DNA of 64,000 nucleotides, from assembly GCF_910594005.1 (NCBI RefSeq), contig NC_057835.1:51732001-51796000 (forward strand), written 5' to 3'. This document shows positions 22,640 through 34,989 of this stretch, one piece after another. A program made the translations under genes and the position numbers. Below the pieces are notes generated by a model that was not told the DNA's origin, made no database searches, and saw only the letters and a program-made list of their open reading frames with translations. Origin of the DNA: Cervus elaphus. Its lineage: Eukaryota; Chordata; Mammalia; Artiodactyla; Cervidae. How positions within the stretch are numbered: position 1 is the stretch's first letter; every line of letters begins with the position of its first letter.

Positions 22640-23540
22640 CTTCCATTACCAACTGTATACTGGGGACTCCCAAATGCGACTCTTCAGCTTAAACTCCTTT
22701 CCTGGCCTCCTATATGAAGTCACATGGACAAGTACTAAAATCTAAAGCTAACATATCCAGATATAAACCCCTTATCTTGTTCCATCCCATCTCCCCAAAC
22801 ATGCTCCTACAGATTCCCACATCTTTGTAAACACAAGTCTATCTCTTTACTTGTTTAACCGAAGCCTTGGAACAACTTTTACATCCAGTTTGTCACTGGA
22901 TGCTTTGAGAAGAAGAGTAACAAATTCTGTTAGATTCACATTCAAACTATATTCAGAATTTGACTACCATTCACCTTGCTCATTATTCCTCATTTAAAAT
23001 TCTGTCTCTTGTCTGGATTATTGAGAAAGCCTCCCTGATGGTCTAATACATTATGTCTTTAATACCCTAGAACTAATTCTCAATAAGCAGCCTGATTGAT
23101 CCTCTTATGATAAATTGGAATCATGTCACTTCCTTGCTCAGAACCACCAATGGGTTTCCATTTTATTTAGATAATAGTTGAAATCTTGACAGTAAAGTTA
23201 CAAATTTTGTCCTCATGATGTTATTTCATTTTCTTCAAGTCATTTTCTCTAATATTGTCTTTTCAAAGAGACTTTGCTTGACCACTCTAAGATAGTAATG
23301 TACTCCCTCCCCTACAAAAAAACTAAAGTAACCAGGAAAATTCCAGCTTTTCTACCTCCTTCCTTTATAATGATCACCTTCTGACTTTCTATGTTTTACT
23401 TTTATTTGTAAAGTAAGCTCCACAGAGTTAGTTAGAAAGTTTGGTGTATCTGATTAATTGCTTTATCCCTAGTGTCAATAACTGTCAATCACATGGTCAT
23501 ATTCAACAAATATTTGTATTATAAATGTATTGTTGAATAA
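22640..23540 (+). repeat. long L2 LINE relic (~900 bp)
   Basis: Ancient L2 in sense, unusually continuous. It runs from ORF sequence ('ccccaaacatgctcctac', 'acatccagtttgtcact', 'gtctggattattgagaaagc', 'aatcatgtcacttccttgc') to the 3' end ('gtaagctccacagagtta', 'attcaacaaatatttgta'). Frames are broken throughout. Confidence 0.65.
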
Positions 23541-24911
23541 CTTTTTCAGACCACTTCCTCCTTCTCTTCTAACTAAACATTAATTATCTCAAAAAGACAT
23601 CATTCTTTGTACTGTCCTCTGATCTACTATACTTATAACCCCTTGCCACAGTCATTTTCTTCCACATCTATTTTTCTTCTTCAGCTTTTATCTCATTCTC
23701 TATCCAGTCTTAACTCTATAATCTGTATATCTAGTATAAACCCTCCCGAGAACCCAAATCAGATGGACTTTGAATTAATCAAAAGGGTAAACCTGACCAT
23801 ATCACTGAAGCCTCTTAAAAGAGCCTCAGGTATTTCTTGAAAGAAGAGACTTAAGCATGAAAGATTCTCTTTCCAATGACAGAATAGATCAAAATGCTGG
23901 AATAATTAAATATGTTCTTATTTTAAATCGTTTCATATTGATTCTATGCTATTTGGGGCTTTCTAGTATACTCTAGAGTATTCACAAGTACATACAAACC
24001 TGCTTAATACAAAGCCTTTAGAAATATATATGGCTTTCTCTCCCTCTTTCTTTCCTATGAGCCAGATTTATTCAGATAATATAGGCATCTTCATTCATTT
24101 CATATAACCAGCAAAATGATCCAGGATTCTGAAGCCTCTCTCTTATCTCTAATATGTCTGTGAATAAAAACAATGTCTTTCCCAGGAGAGATGGAAAGCT
24201 ATTTGTATCAAAGGTTTCAGAAATTAGTTGCTGTTGATATGGAGATACACTAATTAGTTTTCATGAGAATATTAACAGGAGGAATTGCACTATGAAAGGA
24301 GATAGGATGAAAGAGCTGGTCCAACATCACGATAGAGCAAAATGTGAAGAAAAAAAGTAAATTCAAAGTGGACAAGTCCTTGAAATTATGTACTTTCATT
24401 TACAAGCTATCATTTCATCTTATGTTTTGCTTATTTCACATTTTAATTGCTCTTTGATATATCTAGTAAAATTTATATAAATCAGTGAAATCATGATTAT
24501 GTTCTTTTTTTCTCTTAATTTTCCCACACAGAAGGCAATTCACACTAATTCAAAGTAGTAATTAGAGATTAGCTTTGGGGTAGAATTAGCCAGAAATGCA
24601 TAAAAGAGTACTGAGGCAAGAACTAGGGAATGTTTAAATGATTTATAATCAAGTGTGTTTACATAAATATAAATGTAGATATCAGATGCAATGCTATGTA
24701 TTTAATGCATCATTTTATTCTCCTGAGCCAAAATAGAGACATTTTCCCAGATCCCTTCCAACCAGGTTAATCAGGTAAAAACTTCTAGTCAAAAGTATTT
24801 TTAGTCAATACAATGTGATTAGTAGTGAAACACATTACTTCTAGTCCTGTCTCTAAGACCTCTCCACAATCCTCTATGCTTCTTTTTCTCTGCCCATGGG
24901 TTGTTATTTCA
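23541..24911. other. unassigned sequence
   Basis: About 1.4 kb. Part of 23600-23830 has a pyrimidine-rich, L2-like flavour ('aacctgaccatatcactg') but is too diverged to call. The remainder shows nothing recognised. Confidence 0.35.
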
Positions 24912-25100
24912 GTCCCTAAGCCATGTTCATATGACTCCATGGACTTTAGCCCATCAGGCTCTATGTCCATGGGATTTCCCAGGCAAGAATACTGAGTGGG
25001 TTGCCATTTCCTTCTCCAGGAGATTTTCCTGACTCACAGATCGAACCTGCATCTCCTGTTTGGCAGGCGGATTCTTTACCACTGAGTCACCTGGGAAGCC
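24912..25100 (-). mobile_element. Bov-tA SINE
   Basis: Antisense copy with a shortened 3' part: 'catatgactccatggac' to head 'taccactgagtcacctgg'. First of three SINEs in 770 bp. Confidence 0.9.
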
Positions 25101-25116
25101 AGTCCACTGGTTGTAT

Positions 25117-25325
25117 GGGAGCTAAGCTGCTTCAGTCGTGTCCAACTCTGTGCAACCCTATGGATTGCAGCCTGCCAGGCTCCTCTGTCCTTGGAATTTC
25201 CCAGGAAAACATACTGGAGTGGATTGTATTTCCTTATCCAGAAGATCTTCACGACCCAGGGATCAAACCTGCATCTCCTGCATTGGCAGGTGGGCTGTTT
25301 ACCACTAGCACCACTTGGTAGCCCA
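25117..25325 (-). mobile_element. Bov-tA SINE
   Basis: Antisense copy, near full length: 'ctaagctgcttcagtcgtg' to 'accactagcaccacttgg'. Same orientation as its left neighbour and opposite to the Bov-A2 on its right. Confidence 0.92.
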
Positions 25326-25395
25326 TTGGTTGGCCAGATGCAAAAAGTCCAACTGAGGAGTCTGATTACTTAATGGTTGGTGGTAGAAAAAGATG

Positions 25396-25678
25396 TTGGA
25401 GACAAAAATGGCAACCCACTCCAGTACTCTTGCCTGGAAAATACCATGGATGGAGGAGTCTGGTAGGCTACAGTCCATGGGGTCACAAAGAGTTGGACAC
25501 AACTGAGCAACTTCACGTTCACTTTTCACTTTCATGCATTGGAGAAGGAAATGGCAACTCACTCCAGTGTTCTTGCCTAGAGAATCCCAGGGATGAGGGA
25601 GCCTGGTGGGCTGCCATCTATGGGGTCACACAGAGTCGGACGTGACTGAAGTGACTTAGCAGCAGAAGCAGCAGCAGC
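25396..25678 (+). mobile_element. Bov-A2 dimeric SINE
   Basis: Sense Bov-A2: two BovA units joined by 'cttttcactttcatgcattg' and ending in a (CAG)n-type tail. An 11-bp perfect TSD, agaaaaagatg at 25385-25395 and 25679-25689, flanks it. With the two antisense Bov-tA copies just upstream it can form a long inverted-repeat hairpin in RNA. Confidence 0.95.
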
Positions 25679-25689
25679 AGAAAAAGATG

Positions 25690-27245
25690 AAAGAGCACAG
25701 ACTCCTGAAATTACATTTTAAAGGACAGCTATCCAATCAGAAACATTGCATTGGACTTGATGCTGGTTAAGAAAAATTTGTTTCTGTATAGTATATGTAC
25801 ATATGTGCATGTGTGTCTATGCATACATGGAGGCCAGTGTATTCATATATATATTCAGTCACACAGATATATGCGTTTTTATTTACAGCAAGTCACTGAG
25901 ATATTGATAAGGCATTCATTTTGGTGATAAATTTAAAAATTGTTACTTTAAAGTGGTATAGTCCTACAATAGTGAGAACTCTATTAGAATTCTAGAATAG
26001 TTGCAATCCATTTTATAGGAGAAATTATATCAAAATTAGTTTTTAAAATATCTACTTTATTTGTATTTAATCTTTGCAAAAAGCCACAGTAAAAATATTG
26101 GCAAAATTATTGCCTATAAAATTCGGAAGGCAGGTTATATGGATAATGATCTGTTAGCTTTTGGTACGAAAGAAACAAAAAAATGCATGTTGATTATTAT
26201 TTGCTACATTCAGCAAGTTAATAAAGGCAAGAGTTGAGCTTGAGATAGGATTAGCCAGTTTGCAAGCTAATATAAAAGTACATAGAGAGAGGGCAGACAT
26301 ATTGAGCTTCATAGAGTTTAAGAAATCAATATCCTCCAGACCCTAAATATAAGAAATGTGGTTTTAAAAGGCTTTGTGAAGCAAAAGAGAGGTAAACCAA
26401 CTGGCTACCTAAAGCAATTAAGTGACTCAGCAAAAAGATATAAAAGATGAAGGGTCTTCCCAATTATTATTCCAAAGAGTTTCAAGGTAGCTGTTATTAA
26501 TTTCAAAGCGAGAGAATGAGAGTAGGAAGAAAAAGCTATCAGGACTGGGAATCTGGAAAGGTCTAAGAAAGAACTTTGGGTGTGATTAGCAGTACATGGC
26601 AGACACAGAAAGCAAATAGTTCTGAGGCCAGCCATGTCTGAATCAATCATTTTGCTAAAGAAACAAACAAAAAATTGTATACCCAGTTTTATAAAGCCAT
26701 TAATTCTTCAAATTAAAAAATCCCTTGAGTCTGCAACATTCCATGAGTAGTGGCAAGCTTTAAAAATTCCATGGCCCTAAGGTGAAAATACCCACCAATA
26801 CACACACATGTCATATGTGACTTAGGAAAGTAATGGACAAGTGGGAATCTACTCTAGGGCAGGGCCAGGAGCTATTGGGAATGATGAATGCTCCTTCCAG
26901 TGAGTAGAATAAAAATATTATTAAAGGACATCCCTGATCTAAGGATAGGGGAATTCTTGATGGCTTCACAGTGAAATTTCACAACTACTCTAGGTTGATA
27001 ACTATAACCTATCTTCCAATTTTATTTTGCCAGGGTAGACCTGTTCCCATTCTAATATTGTGTGCTGAGTCTGTGTGGGGAAGGTTTTATGTTTGTTTGT
27101 TTGTTTGACACAGTATCTAGAAATGTTTGAAAAGACAGTTGCCACATTAGCCGGAGTCCCTGAGTGGTCAACATGATGGACATTTAGTGTGAATAAGAAA
27201 ACATTCTTGCAGTTTTAAGCCTCTGAGAACTTGGAGCACTGCATA
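25690..27245. other. unassigned sequence
   Basis: About 1.55 kb without a recognised element except a short (GTTT)n run near 27090-27106. No supported exon. Confidence 0.4.
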
Positions 27246-28668
27246 GCTTCAGTTCAGCTCAGTTCAGTCGCTCAGTCGTGTCCGACTCTTTGCGACCCCA
27301 TGAATCGCAGCACACCACGCATCCCTGTCCATCATAAACTCCCGGAGTATACTTAAACTCATGTCCATTGAGTTGCTGATGCCATCCAGCCATCTCATCC
27401 TCTGTCGTCCCCTTCTCCACCTGCCACCAATCCCTCCCAGCATCAGGGTCTTTTCCAATGAGTTAGTTATTTGCATCAGGTGGCTAAGGCATTGGAGTTT
27501 CAGCTTCAGCATCAGTCCTTCCAATGAACACCCAGGACTGATCTCCCCTAGGATGGAATGGTTAGATCTCCTTGCAGTCCAAGGGACTCTCAAGAGTCTT
27601 CTCTAACACCATAGTTCAAAAGCATCAATTTTTCGGCGCTCAGCTTTCTTCACAGTCCAACTCTCACATCCATTATTGACCACTGGAAAAACCATGGCCT
27701 TGACTAGATGGACCTTTTTTGGCAAAGTAATGTCTCTGCTTTTTAATATGCTATCTAGGTTGGCCATAACTTTCCTTCCAAGGAGTAAGCGTCTTTTAAT
27801 TTCATGGCTGCAATCACCATCTGCAGTTATTTTGGAGCCCCAAAAAAATAAAGTCTGACACTGTTTCCACTGTATCCCCATCTATGTCCCATGAAGTGAT
27901 GGGATCAGATGCCATGATCTTAGTTTTCTGAATGTTAAGCTTTAAGCCAACTTTTTCACTCTCCTCTTTCACTTTCATCAAGAGGCTTTGTAGTTCCTCT
28001 TCACTTTCTGCTATAAGGGTGGTGTCATCTGCATATCTGAGGTCATTGATATTTCTCCCAGCAATCTTGATTGCAGCTTGTGCTTCTTCCAGCCCAGTGT
28101 TTCTCATGATGTACTCTGCATATAAGTTAAATAAGCAGGGTGACAATATACAGCCTTGACATACTCCTTTTCCTATTTGGAACCCCTCTGTTGTTCCATG
28201 ACCAGTTCTAAGTGTGGCTTCCTGACCTGTATATAGGTTTCTGAAGAGGCAGATCAGGTGGTCTGGTATTCCCATCTCTTTCAGAATTTTCCACAGTTTA
28301 TTGTGATCCACACAGTCAAAGGCTTTGGCACAATCAATAAAGCAGAAATAGATGTTTTTCTGGAACTCTCTTGCTTTTTCGATGATCCAGCGGATGTTGG
28401 CAATTTGATCTCTGGTTCCTCTGCCTTTTCTAAAACCAGCTTGAACATCTGGAAGTTCATGGATCATGTACTGCTGAAGCCTGGCTTGGAGGATTTTGAG
28501 CATTACTTTACTAGCGTGTGAGATGAGTGCAATTGTGCGGTAGTTTGAGCATTCTTTGGCATTGCCTTTCTTTGGGATTGGAATGAAAACTGACCTTTTC
28601 CAGTCCTGTGGCCACTGCTGAGTTTTCCAAATTTGCTGGCATATTGAGTGCAGCACCTTCACTAGTAC
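27246..28668 (-). mobile_element. BovB LINE, 5'-truncated (~1.4 kb)
   Basis: Antisense BovB (RTE clade). The 3' terminus lies on the left ('ttcagttcagctcagttc', 'gctcagtcgtgtccgac'), and the body runs right through the C-terminal domain into the reverse transcriptase, stopping abruptly near 28665. The endonuclease region is absent. It is the best preserved BovB here. No clear TSD was found at either edge. Confidence 0.95.
27814..28662 (-). pseudogene. BovB reverse-transcriptase core, partial ORF
   Basis: A 282-codon open stretch encodes the fingers-palm part of the BovB reverse transcriptase, the enzyme that copies element RNA at nicked chromosomal DNA. Visible motifs are the FIDCAKAFDCVDH block at residues 108-120 (motif A, Asp110), GVCQGCILSP at 166-175 (usual Arg replaced by Cys168), and the catalytic YADD at 210-213. 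The upstream endonuclease and the true start are lost with the 5' truncation. The frame ends after 'DFIFLG' because a run of seven A's at 27842-27848 (six in the 58.6-kb copy) shifts it. The C-terminal region continues in two other frames (27603-27881 and 27264-27593). No function is expected. Confidence 0.9.
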
Positions 28669-28754
28669 AAATCTGAAACAAACAACTGCTTCCTTGGGCC
28701 TATATCGTCTTCAAGCTGTCACTCTATTTCCTTTGTTCTTCTGTTGCAAATTGA

Positions 28755-28995
28755 GGTTTTTAAAAAAAAGTTTGGGATGGCCATGTACACACTGCTACAT
28801 TTAAAATGGACAACCCATAGGACCTACTGTATAGCACAGGGAACTCTGCTCATAAAGTTATGTAGCAACCTGGAAGGGAAGGGACTTTGGGGAAGAATGG
28901 ACATATGTATTCAAGTCCCTTTGCTGTTCACCTGAAATGATCAGAACAACAGTTGGTTATGCCCCTGTACAAAGCACAAAGCTTTTTAAAAAGTA
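28755..28995 (+). mobile_element. L1 3' UTR fragment
   Basis: Sense artiodactyl L1 tail: 'acctactgtatagcacagg', 'gaactctgctcataaag', 'tttgctgttcacctgaaa'. The same landmarks recur at 36790-36960 and 62385. 5'-truncated, no ORF. Confidence 0.7.
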
Positions 28996-31073
28996 GTATA
29001 GATCTTTTTCTTCACTCTCATTTACTTCTTATTCTGTTATTTTCTGATATTCTTCTTTACCTATTATTGAAAACCTCTTACTAAGTTCTGCAGCCAGCTA
29101 CTAGAGACACTGTTCTCTAAGGAATGGACCGTCAAGGCTTAGCTGCTTATCTACACACTGGAGAAGCTTTAAAATTTTGCCTTGAGCAAATATTTGGGTC
29201 TGCTTTTTTGTAATCCTTACTCCTATGTCAGAGTCTAGGTAGAATAATTTTGCTTCCAACAACCTCAATTTTGAAAACACAATTTATCTACTAAATGACA
29301 TCTAAAGAATATGAATCCTCCCCAGGTCAGGAAACCAGAGCCCTACAACCACAGGCTTTTGTCAAAGGTCTACCATGACTTGCAGTCTTTTTATTCCCAT
29401 ATAAACCTGGCTGGCAGAAGTTGTGTTTAAGAAAGATAATCCAATCAAATTGTGTTCAGCAATTCCACATAAGCATATCTATACACTAATTTCAGTTTCG
29501 ATTAGCAAAATGTTTCATAACTAGGTGATATTAGCTTAGCTTCCATAAAATTTTCATTTTTAGAATTTACATAGGAAACATTAAAATCCACTTGAATTTA
29601 TAAACATAAATTAAAAAAAATAAACTAAAAGGAAAACATTGTGGAAAGCATTCAGCAGAACAGTATATAGAAAAGGAAATGCATGAAATAAAAGATAATG
29701 CTAACTGACTCTCTCCAGTTAATGACAGTATGGGGCATTTAAACTTTTAAACTTATATTAATCTTCAAAAAATTATTTTAAAATTGGTTTAAGAATGGGT
29801 GTTTGTCCTCAAGTGTTCATTTGATTTTTATTGTATATTTGTTTTGAGCTATTTGCATGGGGATTATCAAAAGCAAATTAAATGAAATATGCTTTGTAGG
29901 ATCAATTTCTGTTTCAAGCATTAAATGTCATTTAGCATGGGACAAATTTGAATCAAAACCAGTAGGAGTAAAAAATAAAAATCAGAATGATGAATGGGAG
30001 AAGTAGACTGGCAAATGGTAAAATCTTAGTTGCAGGAATCAGAAAAGAGCATATGACATATAATCAAAGATGAAGAATGATCCTAGAGACCTAAACTTAC
30101 TGCTGATTCAATGTTCACTGTTTAGTTCTAAAAGTGGAAAAGAAATTTGAATCAGTTGATATTGGCTGTGTATGTTTATTCTTTAACATTTTTATTCAAA
30201 TTTAATAAATCTAATAAGCATATTTAATCAAGGCATTTAAAAGAAAAATTTAAATAAAGTTGAAGTGCAAGGTACAAAAGGCAGGTTTAAGAAATCCAGC
30301 CTAGAATTGTCAGACAGCTTCATATGACTATATCATAATCTGCAATATTGGAGAAAAAAGAGCAAAACAAATTACTTTCAGAAAATTTTTTTTCCACTGA
30401 GGCTAAGTAAGACTATTTTGGATTTGGAAGTCAATCTGAAGAGAAATAGCCATGCTTTACTAAGGTTTTGGTGTAGAAACTGAAAGACATTGTCATATAT
30501 GCCTAGAGCAGAAAAGAATAAGAGCTATTTCTGGTTCCTCCTTTTAGGCGTAGAACAGATTTACAATTCACAGTCTGAACACTTAAATCTTCAAAGAGAT
30601 AGCTGTATTTATTTCTCTGTTGGTACTATTCACTCACCTCTTGAATCACAATTTCTGCTCCACAGCAAAATCAAATTAATAAAATCAAATTAAAAGTACC
30701 TTGGTTATTTCCAGGTTAACTCAATCTCTTTTCTATAAATAGTATATTTAAGTTTCTTTCTCCAGTTTTTGAAATGTGTGAAATCTGTGTCCAGCAGAAG
30801 CTTATATAACATCATGGTAACTGGGTAATGCCATCTGATTTCACATACTCTTTGGTCATTTTAAGGCCAGTGCTGTGGGGACACTTTCTACTTAGGTTTG
30901 CCCATGTTCCAACTGCATCTACCACTGTTGTAACTTATTATGTATATTGCCTAGCAAGGGCAATTCATAGTGCTTGTCCCTGGGAGCTTGGCCATTTCTG
31001 CCTGCATTTCTCTCACCTAACTAGGAATCTGCCCTGACATACAGAAGTGATGCAAAATCCCTGGGTTGTGACT
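28996..31073. other. long unassigned stretch
   Basis: About 2.1 kb, AT-rich, with no element recognised. Short frames at 30490-30693 and 30828-31037 show no domain or splice support. Confidence 0.4.
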
Positions 31074-31690
31074 CAGTTCAGTTCAGTTGCTCAGTCCTGT
31101 CCAGTTCTTTGTGACCCCATGTACCACAGCACACCAGGCCTTCCTGTCCATCACCAACTCCCGGAGTCCACCCAAACCCATGTCCAGTGAGTCGGTGATG
31201 CCATCCAACCATCTCATACTCTGTCATCCCCTTCTCCTCCTGCCCTCAATCTTTCCCTGCATCAGGGTTTTTTCAAATGAGTCAGCTCTTCACATCACGT
31301 GGCCAAAATATTGGAGTTTCAGCTTCAGCATCAGTCCCACCAATGAACACCCAGGACTGAGCTCCCTTAGGATGGACTGGTTAGATCTCCTTGCAGTCCA
31401 AGGGACTCTCAAGAGTCTTCTCCAACACCACAGTTCAAAAGCATCAATTTGGTGCTTAGCTTTCTTTATAGTCCAACTCATATCCATACATGACCACTGG
31501 AAAACCATGGCCTTGACTAGATGGACCTTTGTTGGCAAAGTAATGTCTCTGCTTTTTAATATGCTGTCTAGGTTGGTCATAACTTTCCTTTCAAAGAGTA
31601 AGCGTCCTTTAATTTTATGTCTGCAATCACCGTCTGCAGTGATTTTGGAGCCCAGAAAAATAAAGTTAGCTACTGTTTCCACTGTTTCCC
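31074..31690 (-). mobile_element. BovB LINE 3' end
   Basis: Antisense copy of the last ~615 bp: 'actcagttcagttcagttg' at the 3' terminus, running to 'gtttccactgtttcccc', where it is truncated. A 130-codon minus frame (31290-31682) keeps the C-terminal BovB region (for example WTARRSNQSILRE), which lies beyond the RT catalytic site. Confidence 0.93.
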
Positions 31691-32516
31691 CCCAACCTTA
31701 TCTCTAGTTCTGGCAACCCATGGTCCTCAGATAAATGGTGAGTCCCCTTCCCCCTCATCTACCCAACCAGAGGCACTTGATAACCAGCACTTTCAGCAAT
31801 CTTCTGAATCTTCCACTAGGGCCTGTAGGGATGCCTGAATATACTTCACACACTATAGAGCCCAGGGGAAAGGAAATATCAGAACAAAGTGTGGGGTGAA
31901 TGCTATGTCAGTCTCTTTCATGGTCTGTCTTACCATTTCTCCTCCATTTTGGCCACATCAACATGGTCCATTGAGAGTCTCCATACTTCCAAGATTACAG
32001 GCAAAGTGGAACCTAATTCCTTTACCCTGAAAATATTTGAAACTATCAGACCAGTTTCTATATTCCAGGACTTCATACTAAAAATTTAAATACTGAATGA
32101 GAGCCAAGGATTAGACTATCTCAAGGGAATATCTCTTTAAATCTCTGTTTCCCTCTCATCTTCTCTCTATCCATTCAACCACCTTTTGAACTAAAAGAGA
32201 TATATACATACTTCTTTTACAAGCCAGGAAATTTATCCCATGGCTTATCTTGTGTTCTTTTCTGCTTGCTAATAACCTCATTGCCCAGAAATTCAGACTC
32301 TACCTCATGTGCTGTCTGGAGTCAAACCAAGGCAAGTCAAGCCCCTTTTGAAAGTCAAGGCTATTTTTTTTTTCCTTAAGTATCTAGTTATTGCAAGTCA
32401 AAAGCTTTGTCTTCAGTCCATTGTGTCTGATGTGGGTTGAATATCCATGCAATAACTTAGCAGATAACTTTGTTCTAGTCTGTAACGAACTTCTTCCTAA
32501 AGCAATGAATGTGTTG
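31691..32516. other. unassigned sequence
   Basis: About 825 bp, slightly less AT-rich. Nothing recognised; no supported gene. Confidence 0.4.
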
Positions 32517-32582
32517 TGTGTGCATGTATGCTAAGTTGCATCAGTCATATCTGACTCTTTGCAAGCCTATGGACTGTAGCTT
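32517..32582 (-). mobile_element. short 5'-truncated Bov-tA
   Basis: Only the 3' ~65 bp of the SINE are present ('gctaagttgcatcagtcat' to 'tatggactgtagc'), antisense. This is the expected truncation polarity for target-primed insertion. Confidence 0.8.
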
Positions 32583-32689
32583 GAGATTAAATGAATTGAG
32601 AGTGTTAGACTAAGCAGAACAACTATAATCAAGGAGATAAAAAAATTATTGGTTAGTATTTCAGAGATTTCATCCAGACACAGATATGC

Positions 32690-33699
32690 TGACTGTTAAA
32701 ATAACCAAAGCCAAAAAAAAGCAAAACAACAAACTGATTTTGTTGGATTATATCTATATTACAGATCTAAGTGTGAAAGGCAAAATAATAAAGGTTCTGA
32801 AGAAAACAGAGAAAAAAATCCCAATATCCTCACAACTTTAAACTAGGAAAAACATTTTAAACAGCTTGCAAAAAGCATTAACCAAAGGGGGAAAATTTGA
32901 TAAACTAAACTGTGAAATTTCTGCTAATCAAAACATACCATTAGGAGACTGAAAAGACAAGCTCTAAAGCAAAAGATTTATACCTCATGTATATGATATA
33001 GAATTTATATCCAAAGTAAAAAAGATACCTATGGAGTAATAAGAAAAGAAATATTTCCCATATAATGGAGGACAAAATATTTGAACAGGTGATTCACAAA
33101 AGAAGACACGCAAATAGTCAAAAACATATAAAAAGATGTTCAACCTCATTACTAGTCAGGGAAATGCTGATTAAAAGCAATGCATCCCATGTCACAGTTA
33201 GCACTGACTCATGTCCTAATTGAAAGAAGGACAATACCAAGTATTAGTAAACACATGGATTGCCAGGAATTCTCATACACTGCTGGAGAGAATAGAAATT
33301 TTTACAACTTTGATAAACAGATTGACTTATGACCTATGATGCAAGGTTGATCATATGACCTATGACACAGTAATTCCGATCTTAGTAATGACACAGTAAT
33401 TCTAGAGGTTTACACATGCCTAAACCTTGTGTTTGGACTAGAATGTGTGTAACTGAAATAGCCCACATTGGAAGAAATCCCAAATATTAGGAGTAGAATA
33501 GATTTTCAAAAATGTAATGGACCATTTTTAAAATGCAAGAATGGAAAAAATTAACAGCTACAAAGAGCAGAATTTACAAATTTCACATATATAATGTTTG
33601 AGGAAGAAACCAGACACAACATAAAATAAGCCTTATAAAGATGACATAGATAAGATATAAACATGTCTATAAAAGACAACAAGGATGCAGTCACACCAA
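32690..33699 (+). mobile_element. old L1M-type ORF2 region
   Basis: Sense ancient L1 sequence of the ORF2 C-terminal part: 'acaaactgattttgttgg', 'gatgttcaacctcattact', 'gattaaaagcaatgcatccc', 'catacactgctggagagaa'. All frames are broken. It contains a local 26-bp-period repeat at 33328-33405. Confidence 0.6.
33328..33405. repeat. three-copy 26-bp minisatellite in L1M
   Basis: tatgacctatga occurs at 33328 and 33354, and gacacagtaattc at 33364 and 33390, all with a period of 26 bp. Three degenerate units replaced one L1M segment. Confidence 0.85.
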
Positions 33700-33858
33700 A
33701 AAAAGAGAAAAGGTGGCTGTCAGAAAGCCAGGGAGACAGGCTTCTGAAAAAACTCTTGGATTTTTGGCTTCCAGAACTGAGAGGAAATAAATTTATGTTA
33801 TTAAAGCCACCCAGTCTGTGGAATTCTCTTTTGGCTGCTTAAGCAAATTAATACAGAT
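33700..33858 (+). mobile_element. MLT1 LTR 3' end
   Basis: Sense MaLR LTR tail: 'tttggcttccagaactgag', 'aggaaataaatttatgtta', 'aagccacccagtctgtgg', 'gcaaattaatacag'. The AATAAA-like signal and the 'taagccacccagtctgtgg' type block are diagnostic. No internal viral sequence. Confidence 0.8.
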
Positions 33859-34742
33859 TATGTGTTTTATATAGATAAGGGATACAATGTTAAAAATCAG
33901 ACTAAACTAATCAACAGTATAAGAATTCAAGATAGTGGAGAATAATGATTGGGAAAAGACACAGAAAGGTTTATGGACAGCACAGATATTCCATTTGAAA
34001 CAATTCATTTAACTATATGTACATTTGTGGATTTTTCTGTATATGTATTATATAGCAATAGAAATTTGTACATTATCTATATTCATTTCTCTGTATCTAT
34101 CTATCTATCTACCAATCTATCTCATAGTAATGGCAGTACAATAAAGAGTTTATGAGTACTTGTTCTGTAGTTTGGGTCTATTTCAGGATTTAATACAGAT
34201 TTATCTTGGAAAAACAAAGCAGGTCAGTAGGCTCATAATATTTTGAAACGAGAGGTATTAATGTGCACATGCTTTTCCAGATACTCAAATATATTTAAAA
34301 GACTTATTACACAGACATCAGAGTACACAAATAGGTGTCTTGATCGATGATATTTAACTGCACAGATAAAATACTAGTGTTTAAAATATTTTATGTGCAA
34401 TAAATTATGTGCAAGAATTACTAATTAATAGGGAATGGACTGAAAATTAATCCATTATTAATAATTGATTTATATCCTACATTGAAATAAATGAAATAAA
34501 TGTCATGTAGATTTTCTTAAATAAGTTTAGAGCTCAAAGTATTAAAACAATTTTTAAAAACCTAACAAGGATATTAACATATTCAAATGACAAAAGAATG
34601 TTCTAATCATAAATAAATGTAAAATATTTAAGAAAAATAGGTTTGATATAATTAAAAACAAAAACTCCAGACTACACCCTGAATAGTAGCTTTTAATCAC
34701 TGTGAATGAGAAATGATAATGTCCTCAATATTTAAAGAGTTT
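33859..34742. other. unassigned sequence with TATC tract
   Basis: About 880 bp, AT-rich, no element recognised apart from a (TATC)n microsatellite at 34096-34113 with a degraded continuation to 34123. Confidence 0.4.
34096..34123. repeat. (TATC)n microsatellite
   Basis: Four-base repeat (tatctatctatctatc) with one interrupted unit downstream. Confidence 0.95.
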
Positions 34743-34754
34743 ATACAAAAACAG

Positions 34755-34974
34755 GTTTCCCAAGTGGTTGGTAAAGAACCCATCTGCCAGTGCAGGAGAC
34801 ACATGAGACATGGGTTCAATCACTGGGTTGGGAAGATCCCCGGAAAAGGAGACGGCAACCCACTCCAGTATTCTTGCCTGGAGAATCCCAGGGACAGAAG
34901 AACCTGGAGGGCTACAGTCCATGGGGTCACAAAGAGTCGGACACGACTGAGGCGACTTAGCACACAGTACCCAC
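34755..34974 (+). mobile_element. Bov-tA SINE
   Basis: Sense, near full length: 'gtttcccaagtggttggtaa' to 'ggacacgactgaggcgac'. A TSD with one mismatch flanks it: atacaaaaacag at 34743-34754 and atactaaaacag at 34975-34986. Confidence 0.94.
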
Positions 34975-34989
34975 ATACTAAAACAGTAC

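Noticed and set aside
21868..25680. Clustered SINEs as a CRISPR-like array
   Set aside because: Units are Bov-tA and Bov-A2 retroposons of ~200-280 bp in mixed orientation with TSDs; no short regular repeats or spacers.
31087..31707. 206-codon plus-strand frame
   Set aside because: It lies on the antisense strand of a BovB 3' end; the real coding remnant is on the minus strand.
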